Source: Paenibacillus woosongensis
Lineage (GTDB): Bacteria > Bacillota > Bacilli > Paenibacillales > Paenibacillaceae
DNA length: 64,000 bases
Direction of reading: 5' to 3'
Assembly: GCF_009725165.1 (NCBI RefSeq)
Contig: NZ_WNZW01000004.1
Coordinates: 186,001 to 250,000 of the forward strand
Below, in pieces: positions 24,830 to 33,712 of this stretch. The notes beneath the pieces are model-generated. The model had not been told where the DNA came from, searched no databases, and was given only the letters and a program-made list of their open reading frames with translations. The position numbers and the translations under genes were made by a program. Position 1 is the first letter of the stretch; every line of letters starts with the position of its first letter.

Positions 24830-27262
24830 ATGAACATACTGAATAGTCCAAAGTTTGAACTTGCCTTTACAGAGCGTGGAGCGGTAAAGTCTCTGAGGAT
24901 GAAGGACGATCCTTACGCGATGAACTGGGTCGTTGATCCCGGTTATTTGGCAGAGGCTGGTTATGATGATGTTGATAAGCTATTCGGGGAATGGACAGCG
25001 GTAGTGAACGGACGTACAATACGAAGCTTCGATCTGATTCCGGCGATTAGAAAGGTCAGTGAGGGCTGTGCCGAAGTCTCCTTCGATACAGGGGGGCTGA
25101 CGATCACACTGACTTACCGGCTTGAAGAGGAGCGGATGATCTGGCAAATTGAGAGCTTCAATTCTACAGACAAGGAGCTGCGGGTCGATGGATTCCATCT
25201 CTGGTTCTCATTAGCCTACGTGATGTTTCGCGATGATAACGTCGTACGCAACATACGCGAATCCTGTGCGGTATTCGCCCATATGGGAGGGGACTTCTCC
25301 AAGTTTGCAGCAATCCGGCGCAGTAATGAGGCCCCCCATCTCGGTATTTATGGAAAAAAGGGGCGTTCCGCGGCGTTCGGTTCATTTTGCAGATATGAGA
25401 ATCGCTTTTTGGAGCAGGTGTCCCCGTCGCTTGACGGTCTGCTGTTCCATCGCTTATCGCTAGTCGAGAATGGCAGCTCGATGCCGGAATCGGCAGCGGT
25501 CGATTGGATTTACGGGGATGAGTATGATCCGCTGATTTTGGATGCCGGGCAGCGTGTGCAGTGGGAGTATGCGTTCGCTGCTTGTGATGATCAGGAGGAT
25601 TTTTATCACCAGGCATTAGAGCACGGGCATCCCCGCTGGACCTATACTCCCGTGCTGACGTCAGGCGGGTTATTTCAAGCGGAACTGGAGCTTCCGAATG
25701 GGCAACAGGTCAGGCAGGTTAGATTGCTTACTTCGTCATCTCAAGGTGTGGTCCAGGAGGAAGACATTACTTCCTTTTTCGCAGCGGATGGGCAGCGCCC
25801 TCAGCGATTCCAAGCCGCCTTGCATCGGACGGAGCCAGGTGAGCATAAGCTTGAGCTGCTGCTGGAGGATGGGCGCAAGGATATTCTGGTGTGGAACGTG
25901 CTTGAACCGATCGGCCGTATTTTGGAGAAGCGTGCGGAGTGGCTCTGCCGCAACAATTACGACGAAGAGGGGACGATGGGAAGAGCGCATGCATTTTTAC
26001 CGCTGTCGAATCAGGGAGAATCCCTAGGGAAGCTTACTTTTCTGCTTATGAAAAATAGTCTGGCGACCCCCGTTCGGGAGCAAGTGGAAAAGGCGGAGGC
26101 ATCCGCAGTGCTCGATATGAAGCGTCATTGGTTTGAACATGGCAACTTTACTAAGCCGCGTGCTTTATATGGAAGCTTCTATCGCATATTTGATCTGGAC
26201 TATATCGCCCATGTGTTTTATTTGCTCTCTCGCATGGAGGCTTCGCTGCTTAAATTGAATACGCCCCATACTTATTTAGAATGGGCGGCGGAAGTGCTTG
26301 CTGTCCGGTTGAACCCGGACTGCCACCAAGGTCAGAGGGAGAAGGATGAAACAGGTTTAAGCGGCGTGTTTATATTGTATATCGACGACTTGCTCAAAGA
26401 TTTATGGGAGACTGGAATGCTGGAATGGCATCAGCGCTTGACGCGGCTGTGGCAGGAGTTTGGGATAAGGCTGGAACGTAATTCGGAGCCGTTTGCCGGT
26501 GCAATTACAGAGCATTTCTATGATAATGCCGGTTTCGGGCCGACGTGCGAGACACTGCTCTCGGTTGGACTGCGGGATGAAGCGGAGAAATACGGTCAGT
26601 TGATCTTGGCTAATATCGGCTTCAGCAATGATTATCGGGCGCAAAATCCGGATCGCTGGTGGGAAGCCTTATCGTACATGATCCATTCCTTATGGGGAGG
26701 TCTGGTAGCGGCTTCTTCCCGGGTAGCTTACGAGCATCTTGGAGATTCGCAGTATTTGGAGGCCGCCTATCGCGCGGCGATGGCAGTCTTCAACTGCTAT
26801 GATTGGAACGTCACATCTACGCCGCGCCGCTTGCAGCCCGGGGAAGCGGCTTCGACCTATAGCGTGGCAGCCCCGAACCTGAACATGCCGTCACTGTCGC
26901 GCGATCGTTTCGGACAATCCGTGTTCCGGAACGCGAGCGATCCGTTGTTTGCTTCCTTGTTCGCTAATGCGACAGGGGACGATTGGGACATGGGAGAAGA
27001 GCTCGTGGCCTATTTGCTCGGATTCGGCACGACGACTTATTTATATCGCGATGCGAAGGGACAACTGCGTTGTGTCAACGGATATATTACGGAGGATGGG
27101 GATAGCTGGATCATAACCAGCTATGCAGCTTATCCGATGAGATATGTTGTTCAGGAAGAAGGGCTGGTGCTTGAGGCGAGCAAAGGCGAAGTGCTGAGGC
27201 AGGCTCGGTTCTGGGAAGGAAAGCTGTCGGCGCTGGAAGCCGTGCGTGAAAGTGAACGATAA
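24830..27262 (+). CDS. large putative carbohydrate-active enzyme, 810 aa, family not certain
   Basis: ATG 24830 follows GGGGTGGAGAC. There is no signal peptide, so it should act in the cytoplasm on the imported sugar. The first ~300 residues look like a beta-sandwich (many strands, for example VSFDTGGLTITLTYRLEEERMIWQIES). The region from ~400 onward is helical with regularly spaced aromatic and acidic residues (FYRIFDLDYIAHVFYLLSRME, ITEHFYDNAGFGPTCETLLSVG, DRWWEALSYMIHSLWGGL), as in (alpha/alpha) barrel hydrolases or lyases. It may belong to a DUF5695-like group; that is a recollection, not a search result. Last gene of the LacI-controlled operon, 31 bases after the permease. Catalytic residues cannot be named. 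Confidence 0.65.
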   Translation: MNILNSPKFELAFTERGAVKSLRMKDDPYAMNWVVDPGYLAEAGYDDVDKLFGEWTAVVNGRTIRSFDLIPAIRKVSEGCAEVSFDTGGLTITLTYRLEEERMIWQIESFNSTDKELRVDGFHLWFSLAYVMFRDDNVVRNIRESCAVFAHMGGDFSKFAAIRRSNEAPHLGIYGKKGRSAAFGSFCRYENRFLEQVSPSLDGLLFHRLSLVENGSSMPESAAVDWIYGDEYDPLILDAGQRVQWEYAFAACDDQEDFYHQALEHGHPRWTYTPVLTSGGLFQAELELPNGQQVRQVRLLTSSSQGVVQEEDITSFFAADGQRPQRFQAALHRTEPGEHKLELLLEDGRKDILVWNVLEPIGRILEKRAEWLCRNNYDEEGTMGRAHAFLPLSNQGESLGKLTFLLMKNSLATPVREQVEKAEASAVLDMKRHWFEHGNFTKPRALYGSFYRIFDLDYIAHVFYLLSRMEASLLKLNTPHTYLEWAAEVLAVRLNPDCHQGQREKDETGLSGVFILYIDDLLKDLWETGMLEWHQRLTRLWQEFGIRLERNSEPFAGAITEHFYDNAGFGPTCETLLSVGLRDEAEKYGQLILANIGFSNDYRAQNPDRWWEALSYMIHSLWGGLVAASSRVAYEHLGDSQYLEAAYRAAMAVFNCYDWNVTSTPRRLQPGEAASTYSVAAPNLNMPSLSRDRFGQSVFRNASDPLFASLFANATGDDWDMGEELVAYLLGFGTTTYLYRDAKGQLRCVNGYITEDGDSWIITSYAAYPMRYVVQEEGLVLEASKGEVLRQARFWEGKLSALEAVRESER

Positions 27263-27289
27263 ACGGATTTGATGCCCACAGATAACTGT

Positions 27290-27337
27290 AACCGCAATCG
27301 CAGATCGACTCAGATTTGCGGTTGCGGTTGTTTTTTT
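27290..27337 (+). terminator. terminator of the sugar operon
   Basis: AACCGCAATCGCA pairs with TGCGGTTGCGGTT (one mismatch), followed by TTTTTTT. It could also act against the convergent PilZ gene on the other strand, though no T run is seen there. Confidence 0.85.
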
Positions 27338-27349
27338 AATATGTATGTA

Positions 27350-27727
27350 TTACAGTACTACGATTCGCCGGGAGGCAGCCAGGGACCGCAGCTCAATATT
27401 GAGGCTTTCTTTCATGTCTTCGGTCAAATTTAGCGCAAGGCCATAATGGAATACGGCGTTCTCATGCTCTTTCTGCCAGCGAATGCTGCCCGGGAACTTA
27501 TGTAGATCCTCATTGAGCCGCACATGAACTGTGGCTTCAATCTGATGGGTGGATGCTCTAAGGTCCAGTTTGGTCTGGATTCGGCATCCTGACTTGCTAA
27601 TATCGATCAGCTCAATTTCTGCTAATTTACTGTGAACAGGAACAGCGTTAATTTCTCTGATTTCAATCCAGCAGGGTAAGGGTGTGATCATTGAGTAACG
27701 GAAGGGATCCGTTCTTCGTGTTGTCAT
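27350..27727 (-). CDS. PilZ domain protein
   Basis: Start at ATG 27727 with GGAGGA upstream (minus strand). The 125-residue protein is a single PilZ-like domain: arginines near the N-terminus (TTRRTDPFRY) and the second motif IELIDISKSGCRI, matching (D/N)xSxxG, the cyclic di-GMP contact of the family. The spacing of the first motif is not canonical RxxxR, so nucleotide binding is plausible rather than certain. It is monocistronic, convergent with the sugar operon. Confidence 0.75.
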   Translation of the reverse strand: MTTRRTDPFRYSMITPLPCWIEIREINAVPVHSKLAEIELIDISKSGCRIQTKLDLRASTHQIEATVHVRLNEDLHKFPGSIRWQKEHENAVFHYGLALNLTEDMKESLNIELRSLAASRRIVVL

Positions 27728-27940
27728 AGTTACGTCCTCCGCAAATAGGAATATAATCCGGTAATCCAGGATATTTTAGGTAATTGATATTATAATATAT
27801 CGGGTTTAGTTAATTATTTGATGAGCTTCAAAAACTCAATTAAAAAATATATTTTGCAGTCATGGATATTTCAAATGAAGGAAGGGACTCAGGGGTTGAG
27901 CGGAGGAGAATACCTCAGAGAGGGAGCGGCAATGACGGAA

Positions 27941-27988
27941 GCAAAAATAAAGGTTGTTCATAAGAGCTTTGGGCTCTCTGAACAACCT
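27941..27988 (-). terminator. terminator of the glutathione-peroxidase operon
   Basis: On the minus strand AGGTTGTTC pairs with GAACAACCT (9 bp, perfect) with an inner AGAGC/GCTCT stem, followed by TTATTTTTGC. The rest of 27728-28009 holds only the PilZ promoter region. Confidence 0.88.
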
Positions 27989-28009
27989 CAGTTTAGTGTT
28001 GTGGAGCGG

Positions 28010-28501
28010 TTAATCAGCATGGATCAACGCTTGCCGGATATCAGACTCTAGAACTGAAGGCTCCGTACGCGCGCTGTACTGCTTAAGAATGTTTCCGTTC
28101 CGGTCCACAAGAAATTTGACGAAATTCCATTCGATGTCTCCTGTCCGGTAAGGTGCCGGAACGTGGCTGACAAGATATTTATACAACGGGTGGGCGTTTT
28201 CGCCTTTGACATCGATTTTGGCGAAGAGAGGGAAGGTGACCTGGTAATTCAAATCGCAGAAACTTTTGATTTCCGCTTCCGTACCTGGCTCTTGCCCGGC
28301 AAACTGATTGCAGGGAAAGCCGAGAACGACCAAACCTTGTTCGCCATACGTATCATATAAATGCTGCAATCCCTGATATTGCGGTGTTAATCCGCAAGCG
28401 CTGGCCGTATTAACGATCAGCAGCACCTTATCTTTGAATTGCTCAAGCGTGACAGTTTCTCCCTCGATGGTCCGGACTTCAAATTGATATATTTGTGACA
28501 T
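28010..28501 (-). CDS. glutathione-peroxidase-like thiol peroxidase
   Basis: The 163-residue protein carries the family catalytic set: Cys36 in NTASACGLTPQY, Gln65 in GFPCNQFAGQEPG, and Trp in IEWNFVKFLVDRNG. The active residue is cysteine, not selenocysteine, so it is probably thioredoxin-dependent like other bacterial members (BsaA type). It follows the thioredoxin-like gene by 5 bases and is probably translated by coupling because its own ribosome site is weak. It ends in a strong terminator. Confidence 0.93.
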   Translation of the reverse strand: MSQIYQFEVRTIEGETVTLEQFKDKVLLIVNTASACGLTPQYQGLQHLYDTYGEQGLVVLGFPCNQFAGQEPGTEAEIKSFCDLNYQVTFPLFAKIDVKGENAHPLYKYLVSHVPAPYRTGDIEWNFVKFLVDRNGNILKQYSARTEPSVLESDIRQALIHAD

Positions 28502-28506
28502 TATCG

Positions 28507-29088
28507 TTATACCAAATCACAGGCTTCCGCTGGCATCCAGTGGGCGTCCTGTCCTTCCCATTTGACATTGCAGCCGATCGGATTCGTTAACGGCACGCTG
28601 ACCGGCTCGCCTGAGGTAAGCTCCGTCAGAGCTCTTTCCAAGTCATTAGTGGTCATTTTTGAAGTTTCACGAGGGTTGTCCACTCCACGGCCTGTATAAA
28701 CAAGGCGGCGCTGTTTGTCAAATACAAAGAAATGAGGTGTGCGCAGCGCACCGTAAGCTCTGGCTGCGTCTTGGTCCATATCCCGAAGGTAAACCCATGG
28801 GAACCGGTGCTCTTCCATTCGAAGAATCATATGCTCAAAAGAATCATCGGGATGCGTGTTTTCGCTATTTGCGTTAATGCCGACAAAGGCCACGCCTTTG
28901 TCTTTAAATTTCTCCGCCGTTTGGCGAGTGACTTCGTCGGAACCGACCACGTAAGGGCAGTGATTGCAAGTGAAGAAAACTACGAGATAATCGGCCCAAG
29001 CGAAGCTGTCCAATGAATACAAAGCCCCATCTGTCGCCTTAAGTTCAAAATCGGGAGCCTGCGCTCCAAGCTGTAACGTAAAACTCAT
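28507..29088 (-). CDS. thioredoxin/peroxiredoxin-like redox protein
   Basis: Start at ATG 29088 with a GAGG-type site upstream. The 193-residue protein shows a thioredoxin fold opening with [15 protein letters not shown] as in AhpC/TSA proteins, then [15 protein letters not shown], whose CxxC pair (Cys41, Cys44) is the likely redox centre, and [21 protein letters not shown] containing the cis-proline. No signal peptide, so cytoplasmic. First gene of a two-gene unit with the glutathione-peroxidase-like protein; together they suggest peroxide handling. Confidence 0.88.
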   Translation of the reverse strand: MSFTLQLGAQAPDFELKATDGALYSLDSFAWADYLVVFFTCNHCPYVVGSDEVTRQTAEKFKDKGVAFVGINANSENTHPDDSFEHMILRMEEHRFPWVYLRDMDQDAARAYGALRTPHFFVFDKQRRLVYTGRGVDNPRETSKMTTNDLERALTELTSGEPVSVPLTNPIGCNVKWEGQDAHWMPAEACDLV

Positions 29089-29216
29089 GTAATACGGACC
29101 TCCTCATCAATAGTTTGATAGATTGCGTTTCAACATGAGCAGAATTTGGTAGACAGCCAGACGTCTTTATTGTACTTCATTTTGCTTGAGATGCCTAATT
29201 GAAAAACAAATGAAAA

Positions 29217-29264
29217 GCGAGCCCTTCGACATATCAAATGCAGATATTTGTCGAAAAAACTCGC
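29217..29264 (-). terminator. terminator after the membrane protein gene
   Basis: On the minus strand GCGAG pairs with CTCGC around an inner TTCGACA/TGTCGAA-type stem, followed by TTTTCATTTG. Confidence 0.65.
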
Positions 29265-29327
29265 TCGGTTATGTACTCGAAATTTTAAAAATAACCCCTT
29301 AAAAATGCCCTCTCTGTGATTTAATTA

Positions 29328-29795
29328 CTACTGAAGCAGCAAGTGAAGAGTGCTTGCCAGGAACATTAACAGGCCGGTTGCGACCAGGTCGATCAGCAGA
29401 GTTACAATAAATTTCACGATCAAATTGGTAGGCAGCCGGAACACGCTCATATTGGCTGCTGCAGCAAGAATGCCGATCAGGGCGCCGATCGCTCCCCCGA
29501 TAAAAATAAATACCAGCGGCAGGAAACACCAAACCTTAGCTACGACAGGAAGCGGCTTAGCAACCTGAATGAGCGAGCCGTCAATTATGATATTGGGGAC
29601 GTCCATTCCGAATAAGTCCTTTTTCCACACAGCCTCTACTTCCTGCCCGTCATCCCGGCGCAGCATCATCGGCTGTCTCTTCTTGGCGGTAACCAGCTGG
29701 TTATTCACCATAAGCTTGGCATTGCCGCCAATGCCTGAAGTCACGACTTCCAGGGTTTGATTGGCGAAGCCCGTGGGGGTAATACTGTAACGCAT
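29328..29795 (-). CDS. unknown membrane protein, 155 aa
   Basis: Start at ATG 29795 preceded by AGGAGG. The first ~85 residues are a soluble beta-rich part (VTSGIGGNAKLMVNNQLVTAKKR, FGMDVPNIIIDGSLIQV). Then come a hydrophobic stretch (about 88-112) and a second one (about 124-152), giving two, possibly three, membrane helices with a C-terminus in the membrane. I do not recognise the family. It stands alone between a terminator and the tRNA-Arg repeat region. Confidence 0.7.
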   Translation of the reverse strand: MRYSITPTGFANQTLEVVTSGIGGNAKLMVNNQLVTAKKRQPMMLRRDDGQEVEAVWKKDLFGMDVPNIIIDGSLIQVAKPLPVVAKVWCFLPLVFIFIGGAIGALIGILAAAANMSVFRLPTNLIVKFIVTLLIDLVATGLLMFLASTLHLLLQ

Positions 29796-29932
29796 AATTT
29801 TCCTCCTTCATCAAATGAAAAATACATCTTTATTTATATCGGAAGGAATGGGAAAATTTTCATAGTTATTGTATGGGGTAAATGAAAAATTTGCGGTATT
29901 TTAGCGGATTGTGTTGCAAAATATTTATTTTT

Positions 29933-29956
29933 AAAACTCTCCTGATGGAGAGTTTT
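29933..29956. terminator. hairpin beyond the structured repeat at the second tRNA-Arg
   Basis: AAAACTCTCC and GGAGAGTTTT form a 10-bp stem with a 4-base loop. It matches the hairpin that follows the repeat copy at the first tRNA-Arg and can work in both directions, though no long T run follows. Confidence 0.6.
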
Positions 29957-29961
29957 GGCTT

Positions 29962-30072
29962 GCGTCCAAGAAGGGATACTCGCGCTCCAGGCGCGAGACT
30001 CCGTTTGCCCTTCCGCTGCGCGTGGCGGTCTCACTCCGACGAACCCCCAAGGGGTTCTCACCCCCTGGACGC
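29962..30072 (-). repeat. tRNA-Arg-linked structured repeat, second locus
   Basis: A 111-base element after the terminator of the minus-strand tRNA-Arg. Closing stem GCGTCCA (30066-30072 complement) with TGGACGC (29962-29968 complement), then GGGGT/ATCCC. Inner hairpins GAACCCC/GGGGTTC-like, CCGC/GCGG and CTCGCGC/GCGCGAG are as in the copy at 17854-17966. The closing stem sequence differs from that copy on both arms yet still pairs. Confidence 0.85.
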
Positions 30073-30098
30073 AAAAAAACTCTCCTGATGGAGAGTTT
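30073..30098 (-). terminator. tRNA-Arg terminator, second copy
   Basis: On the minus strand AAACTCTCC and GGAGAGTTT with loop ATCA, followed by a T run. Confidence 0.88.
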
Positions 30099-30104
30099 AC
30101 TATA

Positions 30105-30178
<74 letters not shown>

Positions 30179-30372
30179 ATAAAAAATAACAAAAGTAAAA
30201 ACGCAAGCAAAAAATATTTTAACACACCAAATGCTGCGAATCAATAGGTAAATCAATAAAAATATTCCTTCATTAATAGCATTCACAATCGGCTCATAAA
30301 TAAAGTCTTGAATACAAGTATTTTTATCTCGAATACGTCTATGCTATAATCTCAATTAATTGCAAATACGGA

Positions 30373-31299
30373 ATGAAGGAGGTTGCGCATATCAGCAATT
30401 CTCGACCCGATGAAAAAGACAACATCGTTTTATTTCCCAAAACGTTGGATTATTATCAAATCGAGCTGACGCGGATGCTGGAAACGGAACGATACCGGGA
30501 GGCCGCGGAGCTCTTGCAATTTTTGCTGCAATGCCAGGGGCAGGATCCCCGCCATTACGAAGAGTGGCAGGCTCTGCTTGATTGGCTGAACAGCGCTTTT
30601 CCAAGCTTTGAACAAGGCGAGATGCCCGAAGAGGACGATTATGCCGAAGAAGATATGGCCAGGCAGCATGCCGAAGCCAAGCTGGCGGAGGATCACCTAT
30701 ACGTCGAGAAGCTTCTTCATGCCGTAACTGAGAAGCCTTTATCGGAGCAGACCTTCCTTGCCCTGGAGCAGCTGGTGTACCTGGACAGGCCAGAAGTGGA
30801 CGAGGTGCTGATCCGCTGGATTGAGGGCACGGAATTGCATCCGCTGCTGCAATTCCGCGTGTTTCAAACTTTGCAGCGCCGGGGCACGCAGGGAACGCTG
30901 ATATTGAAGCGCGGCAGCGAGCCGGTTGAAATCGATATCGAAGCTGTTCCCTTGAAGCCGGAACAATTCCCGGCGCCGATACAAGCGGTATTGGAACGGG
31001 TAGGGAATGAGACGCAGGTGCATGATCCGACGCTGTTTTATTTTGCCCAGGAGCTGTGGTCGCAGTTTATAATGGCAATTTACGGGACGAAGAATTACTA
31101 CTCGATCCTGAGCGAGGAGGATGCGGTTATCGATATTTGGGCGGCCGCTCTGCATCTTATGGTCTCGGACAGTCTTCCCGGCGGGAAAAGCGATGAGGAA
31201 TTGAGGACGCTTTATGGTATAACAGATGATCTCCGGTTAAAGTTTGAGCAGGCCTGCCGTACGATGCGGCAGTTCGTGGCAGCGGGCGTGGGGGGGTAA
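30373..31299 (+). CDS. ysoA: YsoA-like protein upstream of tig
   Basis: The frame opens at ATG 30373, but a perfect AAGGAGG lies at 30376-30382, inside the would-be coding region. The in-frame codon at ideal distance from it is ATC at 30391, so the true start is doubtful. The ~300-residue product is helical and acidic with pairs of helices resembling TPR-like or HEAT-like repeats (YYQIELTRMLETERYREAAELLQFLLQ, FLALEQLVYLDRPEVDEVLIRWIEG). Position directly before tig matches B. subtilis ysoA; identity is inferred from synteny and general character. Function is unknown. Confidence 0.75.
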   Translation: MKEVAHISNSRPDEKDNIVLFPKTLDYYQIELTRMLETERYREAAELLQFLLQCQGQDPRHYEEWQALLDWLNSAFPSFEQGEMPEEDDYAEEDMARQHAEAKLAEDHLYVEKLLHAVTEKPLSEQTFLALEQLVYLDRPEVDEVLIRWIEGTELHPLLQFRVFQTLQRRGTQGTLILKRGSEPVEIDIEAVPLKPEQFPAPIQAVLERVGNETQVHDPTLFYFAQELWSQFIMAIYGTKNYYSILSEEDAVIDIWAAALHLMVSDSLPGGKSDEELRTLYGITDDLRLKFEQACRTMRQFVAAGVGG

Positions 31300-31348
31300 T
31301 CGAGACACGGGGTAGCCGGTGGTCTCCAAGAACCCTCTCGTTCTGCTC

Positions 31349-31377
31349 TTGTAAAAACATGTATTGTTGTTTATAAT
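31349..31377 (+). promoter_or_regulatory. probable tig promoter
   Basis: TTGTAA (31349-31354), 17-base spacer, TATAAT (31372-31377), 124 bases before the tig start. Confidence 0.7.
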
Positions 31378-31500
31378 ATAGTGGTTATTCTGAACGTGGA
31401 ATAGAGACAGCTATACTGGAACCACGGTAGCTGCTTTATCGCGATTCGGTTTCAGTATTTCAATATAGTAATATGTGAAATTTGGAGGGGAAGGCATAAA

Positions 31501-32844
31501 ATGAAAGCAACTTGGGAAAAAATAGAGAAGAACCTCGGTGTTCTTGAGGTTGAAGTTGAAGCAGAACGTGTAGCTGCTGCACTAGATAAAGCGTTTCAAA
31601 AAGTGGTAAAGAAAGCAAACGTACCTGGATTCCGCAAAGGTAAAGTACCACGGCCGATCTTTGAAGCGCGTTTCGGCGTTGAATCCCTTTATCAAGACGC
31701 GATCGATATCTTGCTTCCTGAAGTGTACACTGAAGCGGTTGAACAAACGGATATTTTCCCGGTGGACCGTCCTGAAGTGGACGTAGAGCAATTTGCTAAA
31801 GGACAACCATTTAAGTTCAAAGCGAAAGTAACTGTTAAACCGGAAGTTACGCTTGGCAACTATAAAGGCCTCGAAGTGCCTGTAGAGCCGGTGGAAGTAA
31901 CTGAAGAAGAAATCAACCAAGAGCTTGAGCGTTTGCAGCAGCGTCATGCTGAACTCGTTGTTATCGATGAAGAAGCAGCCCAAAACGGCGACACTGTTGT
32001 CATCGACTTCGATGGTTCCGTAGACGGCGTTCCGTTTGAAGGCGGCAAGGCTGAGCGTTATTCGCTGGAGCTTGGCAGCGGCACATTTATTCCAGGTTTC
32101 GAAGAGCAAGTTGTCGGCCTGGCCACGGGAGATTTCAAAGATGTAACCGTGACTTTCCCTGAGACATACCATGCCGAGGATCTGGCTGGCAAGGAAGCCG
32201 TTTTTAAAGTAAAAGTACACGAAATTAAACGTAAACAACTGCCTGAGCTGGATGACGAATTCGCGAAAGATGTCAGCGAGTTCGATACGCTTGCTGAATA
32301 TAAGGAAGATCTGAAGAAAGAGCTTCATTCCCGCAAAGAGAAAGACAGCAAAGCAGCGCGCGAAGGAATCGTCGTTGAGAAAGCCAGCGAGAATGCTGAA
32401 GTTGAAATTCCTCAGTCGATGGTTCAAAGTGAAGTTCAAAACATGGTGCGCGATTTCGACAACCGTCTGCGCTCCCAAGGCATGAACTTGGAAATGTTCC
32501 TGAGCTTCTCCGGCCAAAGCATCGAAGATCTGCAGGAGCAAATGAAAGCTGATGCCGAGAAACGCGTTCGCAACAACCTCGTTCTGGAGCAAATCGCGAA
32601 GGAAGAAAATATCGTAGCTACCGAAGAAGAAGTCAATAAAGAGCTTAACGATATGGCTGAAGCGTACAAGCGTACTCCAGAGGAGATCCGCAGCATTCTT
32701 GCGGCTAACGGTTCGCTGGGCACATTGAATGAGGATGTAGCTCTTCGGAAAACGATCGAATTCTTGCTGGAGAACAGCAAAGAGGTTCCAGCCGAGAAGA
32801 AAGAAGAAGCTAAAGAAGAATCCACAGAAGCAGCAGCTGAATAA
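31501..32844 (+). CDS. tig: trigger factor (ribosome-associated chaperone, peptidyl-prolyl isomerase)
   Basis: ATG 31501 follows GGAGGGG. The 447-residue protein has the ribosome-binding N-domain with the signature VPGFRKGKVPRPIFEARFG (around residues 40-58) and a central FKBP-type isomerase domain (NGDTVVIDFDGSVDGVPFEGGKAERYSLELGSG, FIPGFEEQVVGLATGD). The C-terminal helical chaperone arms are followed by an acidic Glu/Ala/Lys tail. It docks beside the ribosome exit tunnel and shields nascent chains. Neighbouring clpP and clpX genes follow. Confidence 0.97.
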   Translation: MKATWEKIEKNLGVLEVEVEAERVAAALDKAFQKVVKKANVPGFRKGKVPRPIFEARFGVESLYQDAIDILLPEVYTEAVEQTDIFPVDRPEVDVEQFAKGQPFKFKAKVTVKPEVTLGNYKGLEVPVEPVEVTEEEINQELERLQQRHAELVVIDEEAAQNGDTVVIDFDGSVDGVPFEGGKAERYSLELGSGTFIPGFEEQVVGLATGDFKDVTVTFPETYHAEDLAGKEAVFKVKVHEIKRKQLPELDDEFAKDVSEFDTLAEYKEDLKKELHSRKEKDSKAAREGIVVEKASENAEVEIPQSMVQSEVQNMVRDFDNRLRSQGMNLEMFLSFSGQSIEDLQEQMKADAEKRVRNNLVLEQIAKEENIVATEEEVNKELNDMAEAYKRTPEEIRSILAANGSLGTLNEDVALRKTIEFLLENSKEVPAEKKEEAKEESTEAAAE

Positions 32845-32904
32845 TAAGCCGGGAGCTTAACCTGCTTTAAGCCGCTGAATCTCCGGATAGAACATTGGAC
32901 AATG

Positions 32905-32940
32905 TTAAGGCACGTATATAAGATGCGTGCCTTAATTTTT
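32905..32940 (+). terminator. terminator after tig
   Basis: TTAAGGCACG pairs with CGTGCCTTAA, followed by TTTTT. Confidence 0.85.
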
Positions 32941-32972
32941 AACCTTTTTGAAATACATATATTGGAATTACC

Positions 32973-33000
32973 TTGCTGGACAAGTCTTTGGTTATATAAT
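32973..33000 (+). promoter_or_regulatory. probable clpP promoter
   Basis: TTGCTG (32973-32978), 16-base spacer, TATAAT (32995-33000). I looked for a CtsR heptad repeat (GGTCAAA) around it and did not see one. Confidence 0.6.
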
Positions 33001-33109
33001 ACGTTCAGAAAGTCATACACTGTATCGAATGAAAAATGACATGCGCCTTTGAACGTGATAGAATATTTCTGTAAGCGTAAGAATTTGAAAAGGAAAAGAG
33101 GTTGGTCGC

Positions 33110-33700
33110 ATGAGTCTGGTACCTATGGTCGTAGAACAAACAAGCCGGGGAGAACGGTCTTACGATATTTACTCGAGACTTTTAAAGGATCGAATTATTT
33201 TTCTCAGCAACGCGATTGACGATGATGTTGCCAATCTCGTAATAGCCCAGCTGTTGTTCTTGGCAGCGGAAGATCCTGAGAAGGATATCCATCTGTACAT
33301 CAATTCCCCTGGTGGTTCGGTTACAGCCGGGATGGGTATATATGATACGATGCAATATATCAAACCAGATGTTTCTACAATTTGCGTAGGAATGGCTGCC
33401 AGCATGGGTTCGCTCCTGCTTACAGCGGGTGCCCCGGGCAAACGATTTGCACTTCCGAACAGTGAAGTGATGATTCACCAGCCGCTTGGCGGAGTACGCG
33501 GTCAAGCCGCGGATATCAAAATCCATGCTGAATGGATCATCAAGACAAGAGAGAAGCTGAATCAGATCTATGTGGATCGGACGGGTCAACCCCTTGAAAA
33601 AATCGAACGCGATACAGACCGCGACTTCTTCATGAGCGCGGAAGAGGCTATGGCCTATGGAATCATCGACCAGGTCATTAGTAAGCCGATTAAACCATAA
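33110..33700 (+). CDS. clpP: ATP-dependent Clp protease proteolytic subunit
   Basis: ATG 33110 ([25 protein letters not shown]). The 196-residue serine protease has the full triad: Ser98 in [10 protein letters not shown], His123 in MIHQPLGG, Asp172 in [11 protein letters not shown], plus the [12 protein letters not shown] oxyanion strand. It assembles into a double heptamer ring fed by the ClpX encoded 12 bases downstream. In B. subtilis clpP lies elsewhere, so the tig-clpP-clpX order here is the arrangement found in many other bacteria. Confidence 0.97.
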   Translation: MSLVPMVVEQTSRGERSYDIYSRLLKDRIIFLSNAIDDDVANLVIAQLLFLAAEDPEKDIHLYINSPGGSVTAGMGIYDTMQYIKPDVSTICVGMAASMGSLLLTAGAPGKRFALPNSEVMIHQPLGGVRGQAADIKIHAEWIIKTREKLNQIYVDRTGQPLEKIERDTDRDFFMSAEEAMAYGIIDQVISKPIKP

Positions 33701-33712
33701 AGGGGTGTTTAC

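Noticed and set aside
27818-28051. 77-residue plus-strand frame
   Set aside because: It covers the terminator and 3' end of the minus-strand glutathione-peroxidase gene and has no ribosome site.
17823-30104. Prophage or integrative element between the tRNA-Arg genes
   Set aside because: No integrase, transposase, phage structural or conjugation genes are present between the tRNA copies.
31582-32592. 336-residue minus-strand frame inside tig
   Set aside because: Complete overlap with a certain gene; composition is that of an antisense shadow and no start signals exist.
32941-33109. CtsR or CIRCE heat-shock operator before clpP, and similarly before lonA
   Set aside because: No GGTCAAA direct repeat and no TTAGCACTC/GAGTGCTAA inverted repeat could be found.
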